From CAZYTO01 sp964650405 (GTDB lineage: Bacteria > Acidobacteriota > Thermoanaerobaculia > Gp7-AA8): a DNA stretch of 55,187 bases. The stretch spans positions 1 to 55,187 of the forward strand of contig CAZYTO010000005.1 of the NCBI GenBank assembly GCA_964650405.1, in the 5' to 3' direction. A program made the translations under genes and the position numbers. The notes below the pieces were generated by a model, which saw only the letters and a list, made by a program, of their open reading frames with translations, was not told the origin of the DNA and searched no databases. Numbering within the stretch: the stretch's first letter is position 1; each line of letters begins with the position of its first letter. Below, one piece after another: positions 26,024-33,813 of the stretch.

Positions 26024-26651
26024 CTACTTTCGCCGTTCCTCGCGCAATCGCAGGCCCGCCGCGATGGCGGACTCCGGCAGTGCCGCCGGCGTGCCGGCCG
26101 CCAGCGCCTGCACGTAAACCTGGGCACACGCTTCCATCGTCACGGCCACATGCAGCGCCTCCGCGAGCGTACGGCCGACGCAGACGTTGCCGTGGTTGGC
26201 GAGCAGCGCGCCGCTGCGATCGCCCAGCGCCCGCCACGACGTTGCGGCCGACTTCTTCCGTGCCGGTGAAGGCGTAGCCGGCCACTTCCACGGTACCGCC
26301 GAAGTAGATCAGCATCTCGTCGATGACGGGAGGGAGGGGGCGGCGGAGGACGGAGAGGGTCGTGACAAACGGGGCGTGGGTGTGCACGACGGCTTGCACA
26401 TCCGGCCGTTCGCGATAGATGACCAGGTGCATCGGCAGTTCGTACGACGGCGCGCGGACCGAGTCGACCGCCTGCCCGGTGGCGAGGTCGACGAACACGA
26501 CATCTTCTTCGCGCAGCACCTCGTACGGCACCGACGTGGGCGTGATGGCGAGGCGGCCTCCGCCGATGCGCTCGCTGACGTTCCCCGCCGACCCGACCAC
26601 GAGGCCGAGCTCCCACATCTTCTTCGCGTGCTGCCAGACCGGATGGCGCAT
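26024..26651 (-). pseudogene. Class II aldolase/adducin family protein, frameshifted
   Basis: The first part reads MRHPVWQHAKKMWELGLVVGSAGNVSER, IAITPTSVPYEVLREEDVV, then VVHTHAPF with two metal-binding His. After TEEVGRNVVA the frame fails. One base less in the GGG run near 26230-26232 restores ALGDRSGALLANHGNVCVGRTLAEALHVAV (third metal His) and an end at LREERRK, stop 26024-26026. The whole gene is about 208 codons, normal for fuculose-phosphate aldolase-like enzymes. It may be a real frameshift or a homopolymer error. TACCAT ends 6 bp before the ATG. The ClC gene follows. Confidence 0.8.
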
Positions 26652-26657
26652 GGCGTA

Positions 26658-26663
26658 ATGGTA
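26658..26663 (-). promoter_or_regulatory. Candidate -10 (TACCAT) before the aldolase gene
   Basis: Minus-strand TACCAT ends 6 bp before the ATG, with no SD between, so a leaderless start is likely for the aldolase-ClC operon. Confidence 0.4.
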
Positions 26664-26680
26664 GAGGCGGCGAAGAAACG

Positions 26681-26763
26681 TTGAAAGGCTGGAAGGCTGG
26701 AAGGCTGAAAGGCTGGTGAGCTGTTCGCTGTGCTCCTTCCAGCTTTCAATTCTCCAGCCTTCC
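26681..26763. repeat. GGCTGGAA octamer array with inverted copies
   Basis: About five copies of GGCTGGAA or GGCTGAAA (26681-26718) are followed by inverted copies (TTCCAGCTTTC, CTCCAGCCTTCC, 26738-26763). It lies between the divergent aldolase and lipoprotein genes. Confidence 0.7.
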
Positions 26764-26780
26764 TCGCTCCCCGGTTCTTG

Positions 26781-26808
26781 TTGTCGGGGAATCTCCCGGT
26801 GCTACTCT
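26781..26808 (+). promoter_or_regulatory. Candidate promoter of the 26816 lipoprotein
   Basis: TTGTCG (26781-26786), a 16-bp spacer and TACTCT (26803-26808), which ends 7 bp before the ATG. The -35 is the same hexamer as proposed for tkt. Confidence 0.45.
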
Positions 26809-26815
26809 TCGCGCC

Positions 26816-27145
26816 ATGAAACGCTCCCTCGTGTCGCTCGTCGCCGCCGTCCTGGCCCTCGGTTGCTACCACGACAACGCCTCGCCGTTCGTGCACGGCG
26901 GCGGGAACAAGCCGCCGGCGTGGGGCTCGACCTGGGCCTCGTCGTCCGGCTCGCGCTCCAACTCCACGGGAGTGGCCTCGTACTCGGCCTCGAGCGGCTA
27001 CGCGGGCGGTTACGAGAAACAGGAGACAGTGGCCGCGCCGGCGACCACCACGGGTATGGCGCCGAGTCCCATGACCGCGCCTTCGAGCCCCGCGCCGGTC
27101 ACGACGACTCACGCGGCGGCGGCGGGGGCCTCGGCGAAACACTGA
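26816..27145 (+). CDS. Small lipoprotein
   Basis: 109 residues. The signal peptide ends in a lipobox (LALGC, Cys17), so the mature protein is lipid-anchored. The rest is low-complexity: Gly/Ser-rich (WGSTWASSSGSRSNSTG), a Tyr-containing part (YSASSGYAGGYEKQE), then an Ala/Thr/Pro-rich tail. No domain recognised; probably an extended, disordered surface or periplasmic protein. No SD; a -10-like element lies just before the ATG. Confidence 0.7.
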   Translation: MKRSLVSLVAAVLALGCYHDNASPFVHGGGNKPPAWGSTWASSSGSRSNSTGVASYSASSGYAGGYEKQETVAAPATTTGMAPSPMTAPSSPAPVTTTHAAAAGASAKH

Positions 27146-27148
27146 GCC

Positions 27149-27182
27149 GGTCATCCCGAGTCCGAAGGACTCGGGATGACGG
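27149..27182. terminator. Bidirectional hairpin between convergent genes
   Basis: GTCATCCCGAGTCC and its exact complement GGACTCGGGATGAC are separated by about 3 bases, followed by GGTTTTT on the plus strand. It lies between the ends of the lipoprotein and ada genes, so it probably ends transcription from the plus side and perhaps both. Similar CCCGAG hairpins recur at 29691-29783. Confidence 0.7.
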
Positions 27183-27186
27183 TTTT

Positions 27187-28221
27187 TCACCGCCCGCGTT
27201 CGGTGGCGAGCAGCTTCTTCTTCCGGCCCACGCCCCAGCGATAGCCGCCCACGTTGCCGTCGGCGCGGACGACGCGGTGGCAGGGGATGACCACGGCCAG
27301 GCGATTGCGGGCGCAGGCGCCGGCCACGGCCCGTCCGGCGGTCGGGGCGCCGATCTCCGCAGCCACTTCGCTGTACGTGCGGGTCTCGCCGTGGGGGATC
27401 TTGCGCAAGGCGTTCCACACCCGGAGCTGGAACGACGTGGCCTTGAGGTCGAGCGGCAGTTCGCGGGTGGAGGCCTCGCCGTCGATGCGGGCCACCACTT
27501 CGCGCACCAGCGTGGCCAGCGAGTCGTCGCCGTCCGCCCGCTCCAGGGTCGCATTCGGGAACTCCGCGGCCAGCTCGCGCTCGACGTCATCGCCGAGCGA
27601 GACGGCGCAGAGGCCGCGCTCCGTGGCGGCCACGAGCGCCGGTCCGACGGAGGTCGGGGTGATGGTGTAGCGGATGTGCACCCCTTCGCCGCCGGCGCGG
27701 TAACGGCCGGGGCTCATGCCGAGGTGGGGCTGCTCGTAGGCGCGGCTGCTGGAGCCGAAGCCTGATTCGTAGATAGCGTCGGTCACGGAACGTCCCTCCT
27801 TCAATTCGCGGCGCAGGCGCTCGTTGCGCCGTGCGGCCAGGTACTCTTTCGGGCTCGCGCCCACTTCACGCTTGAACACTCGCTGCAGGTGATGCGGGCT
27901 GACGCCGAGCCGGCGGGCCAGGGCGTCGAGCGTGATCGTCTCCGTCTTCGCCGCCACGCCGTCCAGGATCGTGCGGGCCCGGCGCGCCATGGCCGCAGCC
28001 GGCGCGTCCCCACGGGGCGTACAGCGCCGGCAGGGGCGGAACCCCTCCCGCTCCGCGCCGTTGGGGTCGTCGTAGAAACGGACGTTCGTCTGCCGCGGCC
28101 TCCGGGCCGGACACGACGGCCGGCAGTAGACCCCGGTCGACCGGACGGCGAAGACGAACTTGCCGTCGAAGCGCCGGTCGCGCTCCAGGACGGCTTGCCA
28201 GGCGGTGTTGGTGTCGATCAT
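27187..28221 (-). CDS. ada: Ada: alkylated-DNA repair methyltransferase and transcriptional activator
   Basis: 344 residues with the full Ada layout. N-terminal zinc domain: Cys33, Cys37, Cys64, Cys67 (GVYCRPSC, FRPCRRC), one of which accepts methyl groups from phosphotriesters. AraC-type helix-turn-helix part (about 80-175, LARRLGVSPHHLQRVFKREVG). O6-methylguanine methyltransferase part (about 185-340) with the acceptor Cys314 in VIPCHRVV. It repairs alkylated bases and activates its own regulon. TATCTT lies 6 bp before the ATG, without an SD. Confidence 0.95.
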   Translation of the reverse strand: MIDTNTAWQAVLERDRRFDGKFVFAVRSTGVYCRPSCPARRPRQTNVRFYDDPNGAEREGFRPCRRCTPRGDAPAAAMARRARTILDGVAAKTETITLDALARRLGVSPHHLQRVFKREVGASPKEYLAARRNERLRRELKEGRSVTDAIYESGFGSSSRAYEQPHLGMSPGRYRAGGEGVHIRYTITPTSVGPALVAATERGLCAVSLGDDVERELAAEFPNATLERADGDDSLATLVREVVARIDGEASTRELPLDLKATSFQLRVWNALRKIPHGETRTYSEVAAEIGAPTAGRAVAGACARNRLAVVIPCHRVVRADGNVGGYRWGVGRKKKLLATERGR

Positions 28222-28227
28222 GTGGGC

Positions 28228-28233
28228 AAGATA
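28228..28233 (-). promoter_or_regulatory. Candidate -10 (TATCTT) before ada
   Basis: Minus-strand TATCTT ends 6 bp before the ATG. No SD is present. Confidence 0.4.
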
Positions 28234-28277
28234 GAGCCTGGTGCGCGGAGCGGCTATCCGGATGTTGTGCTCAAACT

Positions 28278-28362
28278 AGGTACCGGGTTGCGGGGTTACG
28301 GGGTTGCGGGGTTACGAGAGCCGGCGTCGGGGCCTCTGCCTCCGCAACCTCGCAAACCTCGT
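28278..28362. repeat. GCGGGGTTAC octamer arrays, inverted
   Basis: GGTTGCGGGGTTACGGGG-type copies (28286-28315) face CCGCAACCTCGCAAACC copies (28342-28360). Same family as 12213-12262. Lies between ada and the membrane glycosyltransferase. Confidence 0.65.
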
Positions 28363-28376
28363 ATGCTCCCGTCTCC

Positions 28377-29783
28377 GTGCGCAGCCCGGTCATCCTCTTC
28401 CTCCTCGCCCTAACAATCCGCATCGTTGCAATCTTCGCGACGGGGGCGGGGACGATCCATTTTGGGGACGGGATCGACTACGTGGACACGGCCAAGGCGC
28501 TCTGTGCGACGCATGCCTACCCGCTGACGGGGAGCCTGCCGTTCTTCCGCGCCCCCGGCCTGCCCGTCTTCATCGCCCTCGTCACCGCCTGCCACCCCGG
28601 AGCAGTGGCCGTGATCAAGATCGCGCTGGCGGTATGCGACGCGCTGACGGTCGTCTTCATCGCCGAGCTGACGATGCTCCTGATGATGCGGACGACCGCT
28701 CGGCACTCAGCACTCGGTACTCAGGACTCTCTCGGCACTCGGCACTCAGCACTCGGCACTCAGGCCTCTCTCGGCACTCAGCACTCGGCACTCAGCACTG
28801 GCCCGTGGCTCGCCGGCCTCCTCGCCGTGCTGAACCCTTTCTTCATCCTCGGCGTCTGCGACGTCCGGAGCGAGCCGCTGTTCATGACCCTGCTCACGCT
28901 CGGCATCTGGTGCCTGCTGCGCGGACGGGCGGCTTGGGCTGGGATTGCCGTCGCACTTGCGTCGCTGGTCCGGCCCGCGGGACTGGTCTGCATCCCGCTC
29001 TTCGCGCTGTACGAACTGCTGGTGCGCCGCCTTCCTGCCGGCTGGACGGGCGGCATTCGGACGCCCAGTGCGGACACGGCGGCTGGAAGCCGCCGCCCCA
29101 GCCGCCTGGAAGGCGGCGCTCCCGGCCATCGCCGCACTCTTACGTTTATCCTCGCCGCGCTGCTCACGCTGACGCCTTGGACCATCCGCAACGCCGTCCA
29201 CTTTCACCAGCTCATCGTCGTCAACGACGCTGGCGGCTTCAACTTCTGGCGCGGATATGCGCCGGAGATCATGGCTATCGACGGCATGCGCGACCGCGAG
29301 GCCATCGCCCGGGCCTCGTGGGAGTTCGATGCCCGGCGCGTCGCCGCGGCGCGGAAGAGCATCGGGCGGGACGGGTGGATGCGGGCCGGTCTCGACGAAG
29401 TCCGCCGCCATCCCGCCGCCGCCGTCCGCTGGACCTTGCGCAAGGCGTGGCTCTACTGGCGGCCCTGGCTCGCACCCGAGCAGTACTCGTGGCCGGTCGT
29501 CGCCGCCAGCGGTGCGTTCAACCTGCTGCTATACGCCTTCGCCGCGATCGCCCTCGTGCGCCTGCCCGATCGCCGGCTGGCTGCGGCGATCGTCGTCTAC
29601 TTCGCCATCGTCTGGCTGGCCCACCTGCCGTATCAGGTCGTCATGCGCTTCCGGCAGCCGTTCACGGATCCGCTGCTGATCGCATTGTGCTTATCCCGAG
29701 CGCAGCAAGGGCTCTGGCGGCAGTTGCGCAGATCGTCGAGCAGCGCAGTCAGCGATCCAGATCCCTCGCTGCGCTCGGGATAA
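28377..29783 (+). CDS. Membrane glycosyltransferase-like protein (ArnT/GT39 type) with repeat-encoded inserts
   Basis: 468 residues, GTG start. Multiple hydrophobic helices and an early acidic motif (FGDGIDYVDTAKAL, about 29-42) with FFRAPGLPVFIAL resemble the polyprenyl-phosphate-sugar-dependent GT39/ArnT/Wzy-like family, which transfers sugars at the outer face of the inner membrane. Two segments are foreign: residues 108-140 (HSALGTQ-type heptapeptides from a GGCACTC array) and about 234-247 (from two GGCGGCTGGAAGCCGCC-like palindromes). The last about 30 codons, including the stop, come from a hairpin shared with the convergent methyltransferase gene. The native ends may be altered. Confidence 0.7.
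   Translation: MRSPVILFLLALTIRIVAIFATGAGTIHFGDGIDYVDTAKALCATHAYPLTGSLPFFRAPGLPVFIALVTACHPGAVAVIKIALAVCDALTVVFIAELTMLLMMRTTARHSALGTQDSLGTRHSALGTQASLGTQHSALSTGPWLAGLLAVLNPFFILGVCDVRSEPLFMTLLTLGIWCLLRGRAAWAGIAVALASLVRPAGLVCIPLFALYELLVRRLPAGWTGGIRTPSADTAAGSRRPSRLEGGAPGHRRTLTFILAALLTLTPWTIRNAVHFHQLIVVNDAGGFNFWRGYAPEIMAIDGMRDREAIARASWEFDARRVAAARKSIGRDGWMRAGLDEVRRHPAAAVRWTLRKAWLYWRPWLAPEQYSWPVVAASGAFNLLLYAFAAIALVRLPDRRLAAAIVVYFAIVWLAHLPYQVVMRFRQPFTDPLLIALCLSRAQQGLWRQLRRSSSSAVSDPDPSLRSG
28699..28798 (+). repeat. Intragenic GGCACTC heptamer array
   Basis: About 14 degenerate heptamers (CGGCACT/CAGCACT/CTCTCTC variants). Three heptamers make 21 bp, so the frame stays open and reads HSALGTR-like heptapeptides between two membrane segments of the glycosyltransferase-like protein. 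Confidence 0.85.
29078..29117. repeat. Intragenic GGCGGCTGGAAGCCGCC palindrome pair
   Basis: GGCGGCTGGAAGCCGCC (29078-29094) and GCCGCCTGGAAGGCGGC (29101-29117) are each palindromic around TGGAA. They lie in the frame and encode GSRRPSRLEGG-like residues. Confidence 0.75.
29691..29783. repeat. CCCGAGCGCAGC inverted repeat, coding on both strands
   Basis: TTATCCCGAGCGCAGC (29691-29706) and its exact complement GCTGCGCTCGGGATAA (29768-29783). The right arm contains the stop codon of the plus-strand gene and codons near the stop of the minus-strand gene. Confidence 0.85.
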
Positions 29784-30420
29784 ACTGATTACGCGCCGTA
29801 TACAGCACGTGCGAGTGCGGATAGAGCAGATCGATCCGCCGCGACTGAACGTCCGAAAAGCCCGCCCGCTCCAGACGCGCCGCGAAGTCGCGCGGCGATT
29901 CGTAACTGAACGATTCGCCGAGGGTGAGGCCGATGAGCGAGACCAGCCGTTCCTGCAGGCGGTTCCAGGCGTTCTTCACCCGCGCGGTTGGGTCCTGTTC
30001 CTTGATGAGCAGCAGGCCGCCGGGTTTCAACCGCGCCGCCACACGCCCCAGCAGCGCGTCCCACTCCTCGGAGGGGATCTTGTAGAGGACGTCGATGACA
30101 GCCACGGCGTCGAACGTGCCGCGCAGGCAGGCGTCGTACCCGGCCACGAAGTCGATGCCGCCGAGGGGGCCGAAGAGCTTGCGGAGGTCCGGCTCGACGG
30201 CCACGACCCGCCGCGCGCCGGCGTCGAGCGCCAGGCGGGCGAAGACGCCGTGGCCCGCACCGAGGTCCAGCAGCATCGCGCCGGGCGGCACTTCGCGCGC
30301 CACGCGGAGAAGCGGCGCGGAGAGAAACCGCAGGAGCATGTGCACGCGCGCCTTCAGCGGGAGCGAGCCGAAGGTGCGGTGCAGTACGATTAGGGCGCGG
30401 ATGAAACGCAAGGGGAGCAT
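29749..30420 (-). CDS. Class I SAM-dependent methyltransferase
   Basis: 223 residues from ATG 30420. SAM motif I is clear (MLLDLGAGHGVFARLAL, about 49-65), followed by the acidic VVAVEPDLRKLFGP, FDAVAVIDVLYKIP and LKPGGLLLIKEQD, as in UbiE-like enzymes. The substrate is unknown. The last residues (QFIPSAARDLDR) are encoded by the inverted repeat shared with the convergent gene. TACAAT overlaps the annotated ATG, so a start at the TTG three codons later (leaderless, 7 bp from the -10) is possible. Longer antisense readings upstream are shadows. Confidence 0.8.
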   Translation of the reverse strand: MLPLRFIRALIVLHRTFGSLPLKARVHMLLRFLSAPLLRVAREVPPGAMLLDLGAGHGVFARLALDAGARRVVAVEPDLRKLFGPLGGIDFVAGYDACLRGTFDAVAVIDVLYKIPSEEWDALLGRVAARLKPGGLLLIKEQDPTARVKNAWNRLQERLVSLIGLTLGESFSYESPRDFAARLERAGFSDVQSRRIDLLYPHSHVLYTARNQFIPSAARDLDR

Positions 30421-30424
30421 TGTA

Positions 30425-30492
30425 GGAGTGCCGGGTGCGGAGTGCCGAGTGCCGGGATACAGATGACTGCTCGGCACTCGGCACTCGGCATT
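30425..30492. repeat. GGCACTC heptamer arrays, inverted, in a divergent gap
   Basis: GAGTGCCGGGTGCGGAGTGCC copies (30426-30455) face CTCGGCACTCGGCACTCGGC copies (30470-30489). They occupy the whole gap between two divergent genes and encode the first residues of the plus-strand gene. Confidence 0.8.
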
Positions 30493-32424
30493 CTGCAATT
30501 CTATTGGCGCGAGCTCCTCGCCGCCGTTGTCGTCCTCGTCACCCGCATCCTCACCGCTCCGCGCACGCTGTGGGAGGCCGATGAGCATCTCTTCGTCGCG
30601 GCGGTGAAGAGCTTCGAGCCGCTGGCCAACCATCCCCACCCGCCCGGCTATCCGTTTTATGTCGGACTGGGCAAGTTCGCGGCAGCCTTCATCGCCGACC
30701 TCTTCGGAGCGCTCGTGGCGATCAGCATCGCCGCGTGCGTCGTGGGCGTCGTGGCGCTGTCGCTCACGTTCCGCCGCATCACCGGAGACGCGGATCTCGC
30801 TGTCAGCGGCGCGCTGCTCTACTACTTCGGCGCGGCCATGCTCGTGCACGGAACGCTGGCCATGTCCGACAGCGCCGCCATCGCCTGCACGGCCCTGGCC
30901 CTGCTGGCCATGACCTATTTCGCGAGTCCGTGGGGGACGGACAATCCTGTCCGTCCAAGCGCGGCAAACGCCGATGGTCGCGCAAATGCCGAGGGGGGAC
31001 AGACAGGATTGTCTGTCCTCCACGGTGATGCGAGTGACGAGAAGGCACAGACAGGATTGTCCGTCCTCCATGGTGACGCGCCGGGCGTCGCTACCGAGCG
31101 GACCGCCATCGGTCTCGGCCTCGCCGTCTCGGCGGCCATCGGCATCCGGCCGCAGCTCGTTGTGCCGCTGCTTCCGGTATTCGTGCTCGTGCTGCTGTGG
31201 TCGCGCGACGTGCGGAAGATCCTGGCCGGTCTCCTGGCATTCACCTTCCTCTCCATCGCCTGGTTCGCGCAGCTCGTGGAGGCGTGCAAGGGGTGGGAGA
31301 AATTCCTGGCCTGGGAGACGCACCAGGCGTCGTACGTGGCGCAGCACGACGCGGCGGCCTCGCGCGGTGCGCATTCGGCCGGCGAAGTGGCCTCGCGCTT
31401 CGTCTTCCACCCGTGGGGTCCGAAGTCGATCGCCCTGCCGGTTCTCTTCCTGGCTCTCCTCGGCGTGATCGTTTTTTTTCGCAAGGTGCCGGCGGCCCGG
31501 AGATGGCGGGCGCTCCCACTCGTGGCCTTCGCGGCCATCCACCTCGTCTTCGCACTGGCGGTGATGGACCCGGCCGACGGTCCGCGTTACGCGCTCCCCT
31601 GGCTGATGGCCGTGGCTCTCTTCGCCGCCCTCGGCCTCGGCATCGTCCGCGACAGCCTCCGGTTCCGGGCCGCGCCGGTTGCCGTCGTGGCGCTCCTCGC
31701 CGTCGTGTCATGGGTCTACGTCGCGCCGATCGTGGCCACGCGCCATCGCGCGCCGTCGCCCGGCGCCGCGGCGGCGGCGTACGCGAACGCGACGTATTCG
31801 CCCGGCACCGTGATCCTTTACGACCTCTCCCTGCGGCCGCAGGCGGAGGTGCTCTTCTCGCGCTTCCCGGCCGTGGCGCTGGACAAGGGGCTGGCGGCCT
31901 ACTACGACCGCCCGGACGTGCCGCTCGTGGCGTTCGGCGACGGCGGCGCGTTTGATTCCGAGGCGACGACGTTCCCCTGGCCGGATAGTGACGCGTACGG
32001 CAAGCTGACGCGCGGCCATTACCGCGTCATCTCCCTCGACCCCATCGCTCCCCGCGAGCGCTTCCTCCCCCTGCGCGGCGTCTACGTCACCGAGCGCACC
32101 GACCAGCTCGAGTGGCGGTGGCTGCAGCCGTCCGCGGCGATCCGCCTGCCGCGCGCGCACGGCACAACGCTCGTCCTCACCTTCGGCCTCGCCCACGACG
32201 TGCCGTACGAGACGAACGACGTCCGCGTCTCCGTCAACGGCCGGCCCGGCCCGTCCGTGACCGTGGCGCGTAAGGGAACGGCGACGGCGACGGTGGCCCT
32301 GCCGGACACGCCCGTCGTCGACGTGACCATCACTTCGGCGCGCTCGTTCGCCCCGGGAAGCGTGCTCCACAACCAGGACCCGCGCATCCTGGCGGTGCAA
32401 CTCCTCCGCGCCGAAACCCGTTGA
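30463..32424 (+). CDS. Large membrane protein, GT39/PMT-like, with palindrome-encoded insert
   Basis: 653 residues from ATG 30463; GTG at 30442 is an alternative. Both starts lie in a GGCACTC array, so residues 1-9 (MTARHSALG) are repeat-encoded. LWEADEHLFVAAVKSFEP and HPHPPGYPFYVGLGK are the early acidic and substrate-loop features of dolichyl/undecaprenyl-phosphate-sugar glycosyltransferases. About ten hydrophobic helices follow, then a soluble C-terminal region (about 430-653). Residues about 156-203 (GTDNPVRPS, TGLSVLHGD twice) are the translation of palindromic repeat copy 4. It precedes a GT2 gene by about 100 bp, which supports a role in glycan or lipid-linked sugar assembly. Confidence 0.7.
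   Translation: MTARHSALGILQFYWRELLAAVVVLVTRILTAPRTLWEADEHLFVAAVKSFEPLANHPHPPGYPFYVGLGKFAAAFIADLFGALVAISIAACVVGVVALSLTFRRITGDADLAVSGALLYYFGAAMLVHGTLAMSDSAAIACTALALLAMTYFASPWGTDNPVRPSAANADGRANAEGGQTGLSVLHGDASDEKAQTGLSVLHGDAPGVATERTAIGLGLAVSAAIGIRPQLVVPLLPVFVLVLLWSRDVRKILAGLLAFTFLSIAWFAQLVEACKGWEKFLAWETHQASYVAQHDAAASRGAHSAGEVASRFVFHPWGPKSIALPVLFLALLGVIVFFRKVPAARRWRALPLVAFAAIHLVFALAVMDPADGPRYALPWLMAVALFAALGLGIVRDSLRFRAAPVAVVALLAVVSWVYVAPIVATRHRAPSPGAAAAAYANATYSPGTVILYDLSLRPQAEVLFSRFPAVALDKGLAAYYDRPDVPLVAFGDGGAFDSEATTFPWPDSDAYGKLTRGHYRVISLDPIAPRERFLPLRGVYVTERTDQLEWRWLQPSAAIRLPRAHGTTLVLTFGLAHDVPYETNDVRVSVNGRPGPSVTVARKGTATATVALPDTPVVDVTITSARSFAPGSVLHNQDPRILAVQLLRAETR
30930..31071. repeat. Palindromic repeat element, copy 4, inside a coding region
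   Basis: One GGACAATCCTGTCC arm and two GGACAGGATTGTC-like arms (30939-30955, 30998-31017, 31047-31067) lie in frame within the membrane protein gene. Their length keeps the frame open. Confidence 0.85.
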
Positions 32425-32525
32425 AAGGCGCACTGCGATCCGCGACCAGGACCAGCGACCAGCGAACAGCGAGTAAAATGGAGCGTCCGTTCCCGCATTG
32501 CCCGGGATGACAGGGTCCATTCACC

Positions 32526-33293
32526 ATGCACAAACCGACGGTCTCTCTCGTGATCCCGATGTTCAACGAGGAGCTGAACATCGAGCACGCGATCGACGCA
32601 GCCGTGGCGTCGCTGGAGAAGTACACCGCCGAGTACGAGATCCTCATCGTCGACGACGCCTCGACCGACAACTCCCCCTCGCTCGTGGCGCGCCGGGCGG
32701 CCGCCAACCCGCGCATCCGCGTCATCCGGCATGAGACCAACCGCAAACTGGGCGGCTCGCTCAAGAGCGGGTTCGCCGCCGCGTCGATGGAGCTCGTCCT
32801 CTACATGGACGCCGACCTGCCGTTCGATCCCGACGTCATCAACCGCGCCGTGCGGGCCATGTACCTCACCGGCGCCGACGTCATCGCCGGCTACCGCCAC
32901 GACCGGACCATGGAAGGGCTGCGCCGGACGATCTACTCGTATCTCTACAACGCCCTCATCGGCATCCTCTTCGGCTGGCCGCACCGCGACATCAACTTCT
33001 CGTTCAAGCTGATGAAGCGCGAAGTGCTGGAGGCCATCGAGCTCAAATCCGAGGGCTCGCTCATCGACGCGGAGCTCATCGTCAAGGCCAAGAACCACGG
33101 CTTCGCCATCCAGCAGATCGGCCTCGACTACTTCCCCCGCATCCGCGGTACTTCCAGCCTCTCGTCGCCGAAGGTCATCCTCAAGATCTTCCGCGAGCTC
33201 ATCCAGCTCTACCCCGAAATGCGCCGCCGCGTCCCGCGCGAGCAACCCACCGAGGTGCCGGATGGGGACGGGCAACACGCCTCACGGGTTTGA
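32526..33293 (+). CDS. Glycosyltransferase family 2 (dolichol-phosphate mannosyltransferase-like)
   Basis: 255 residues. GT-A fold start VSLVIPMFNEELNIEHAI (about 6-23), EILIVDDASTDNSP (about 38-51), RHETNRKLGGSLKSGF and the DxD motif in LYMDADLPFDPD (about 92-103), then DINFSFKLMKREVLEAI. It matches DPM1/polyprenyl-phosphate glycosyltransferases that load a sugar onto a lipid carrier at the cytoplasmic face. No C-terminal membrane helices are present. The two GT39-like proteins upstream could use such a lipid-linked sugar, which suggests one pathway. Confidence 0.88.
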   Translation: MHKPTVSLVIPMFNEELNIEHAIDAAVASLEKYTAEYEILIVDDASTDNSPSLVARRAAANPRIRVIRHETNRKLGGSLKSGFAAASMELVLYMDADLPFDPDVINRAVRAMYLTGADVIAGYRHDRTMEGLRRTIYSYLYNALIGILFGWPHRDINFSFKLMKREVLEAIELKSEGSLIDAELIVKAKNHGFAIQQIGLDYFPRIRGTSSLSSPKVILKIFRELIQLYPEMRRRVPREQPTEVPDGDGQHASRV

Positions 33294-33299
33294 GGGGAC

Positions 33300-33351
33300 G
33301 AGTACCGGGTACCGGGTGCCAGGTACCTCGGTACCCGTTACCCGGTACCCG
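33300..33351. repeat. GTACCGGG/CCCGGTAC inverted repeats
   Basis: GTACCGGGTACCGGGTGCC is followed by CGGTACCCGTTACCCGGTACC. It can form a hairpin after the GT2 gene. Related arrays are at 8053-8079 and about 45627-45660. Confidence 0.7.
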
Positions 33352-33352
33352 C

Positions 33353-33813
33353 CTACGGCAGCTTCCTCGCCGGCGGGCGCTCCATCGTCATTCTGGCGAT
33401 ACCGCCCGAGGCGACAGTGGTGTAGACGCCGACGACGTCGATCGGGGTCAAAGCCCGGATGATGACGAAGCCGTCCGCCGGAAACGTGGTCGGAACGCCC
33501 TCGGCTTTGAGGTGATCCAGCATGTTCTTGCAGTCGATCTGCATGGCCCGGCCGGCCGGCAGGTTGACGGCGATGTTTTCGTGCTGCCGCCTGCCTTTTC
33601 GTCGGGCAGCGCCACGACGATGCGCTTGTCGATGGCAGGCGACGACGTGTTGTAGACGTTGATCGTCGTAAAGTACGTGCCCGGCGCGAAGTTCTGGGCG
33701 GAACTGTCGGCCTTGCCGCAGACGAACTTGGCGGCGTACTGGAGCTGGAACGACTGCGCGTGAGCGAGGGACGGAAGCGCGATCAGGATGAGCACGGACA
33801 AGAATCGGCGCAT
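33353..33813 (-). pseudogene. Secreted hypothetical protein, frameshifted
   Basis: A GGAG SD lies before the ATG at 33813. The start is a signal peptide (MRRFLSVLILIALPSLAHAQ) and a body SFQLQYAAKFVCGKADSSAQNFAPGTYFTTINVYNTS...DKRIVVALPDEKA. Near 33590 the frame is lost. One added base in the GAAAAGG region restores RQHENIAVNLPAGRAMQIDCKNMLDHLKAEG...IIRALTPIDVVGVYTTVASGG, stop at 33353. The total length is about 153 codons plus two bases. The two conserved-looking Cys suggest a disulfide. No family recognised. The cause may be mutation or a sequencing error. Confidence 0.7.

Noticed and set aside
24185..26269. 694-codon plus-strand open frame across the ClC gene
   Set aside because: Antisense to a clear ClC channel. 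The protein is low-complexity and has no motif.
30442..31542. Long minus-strand extension of the 29749 methyltransferase
   Set aside because: Everything upstream of ATG 30420 is antisense to the large membrane protein gene.
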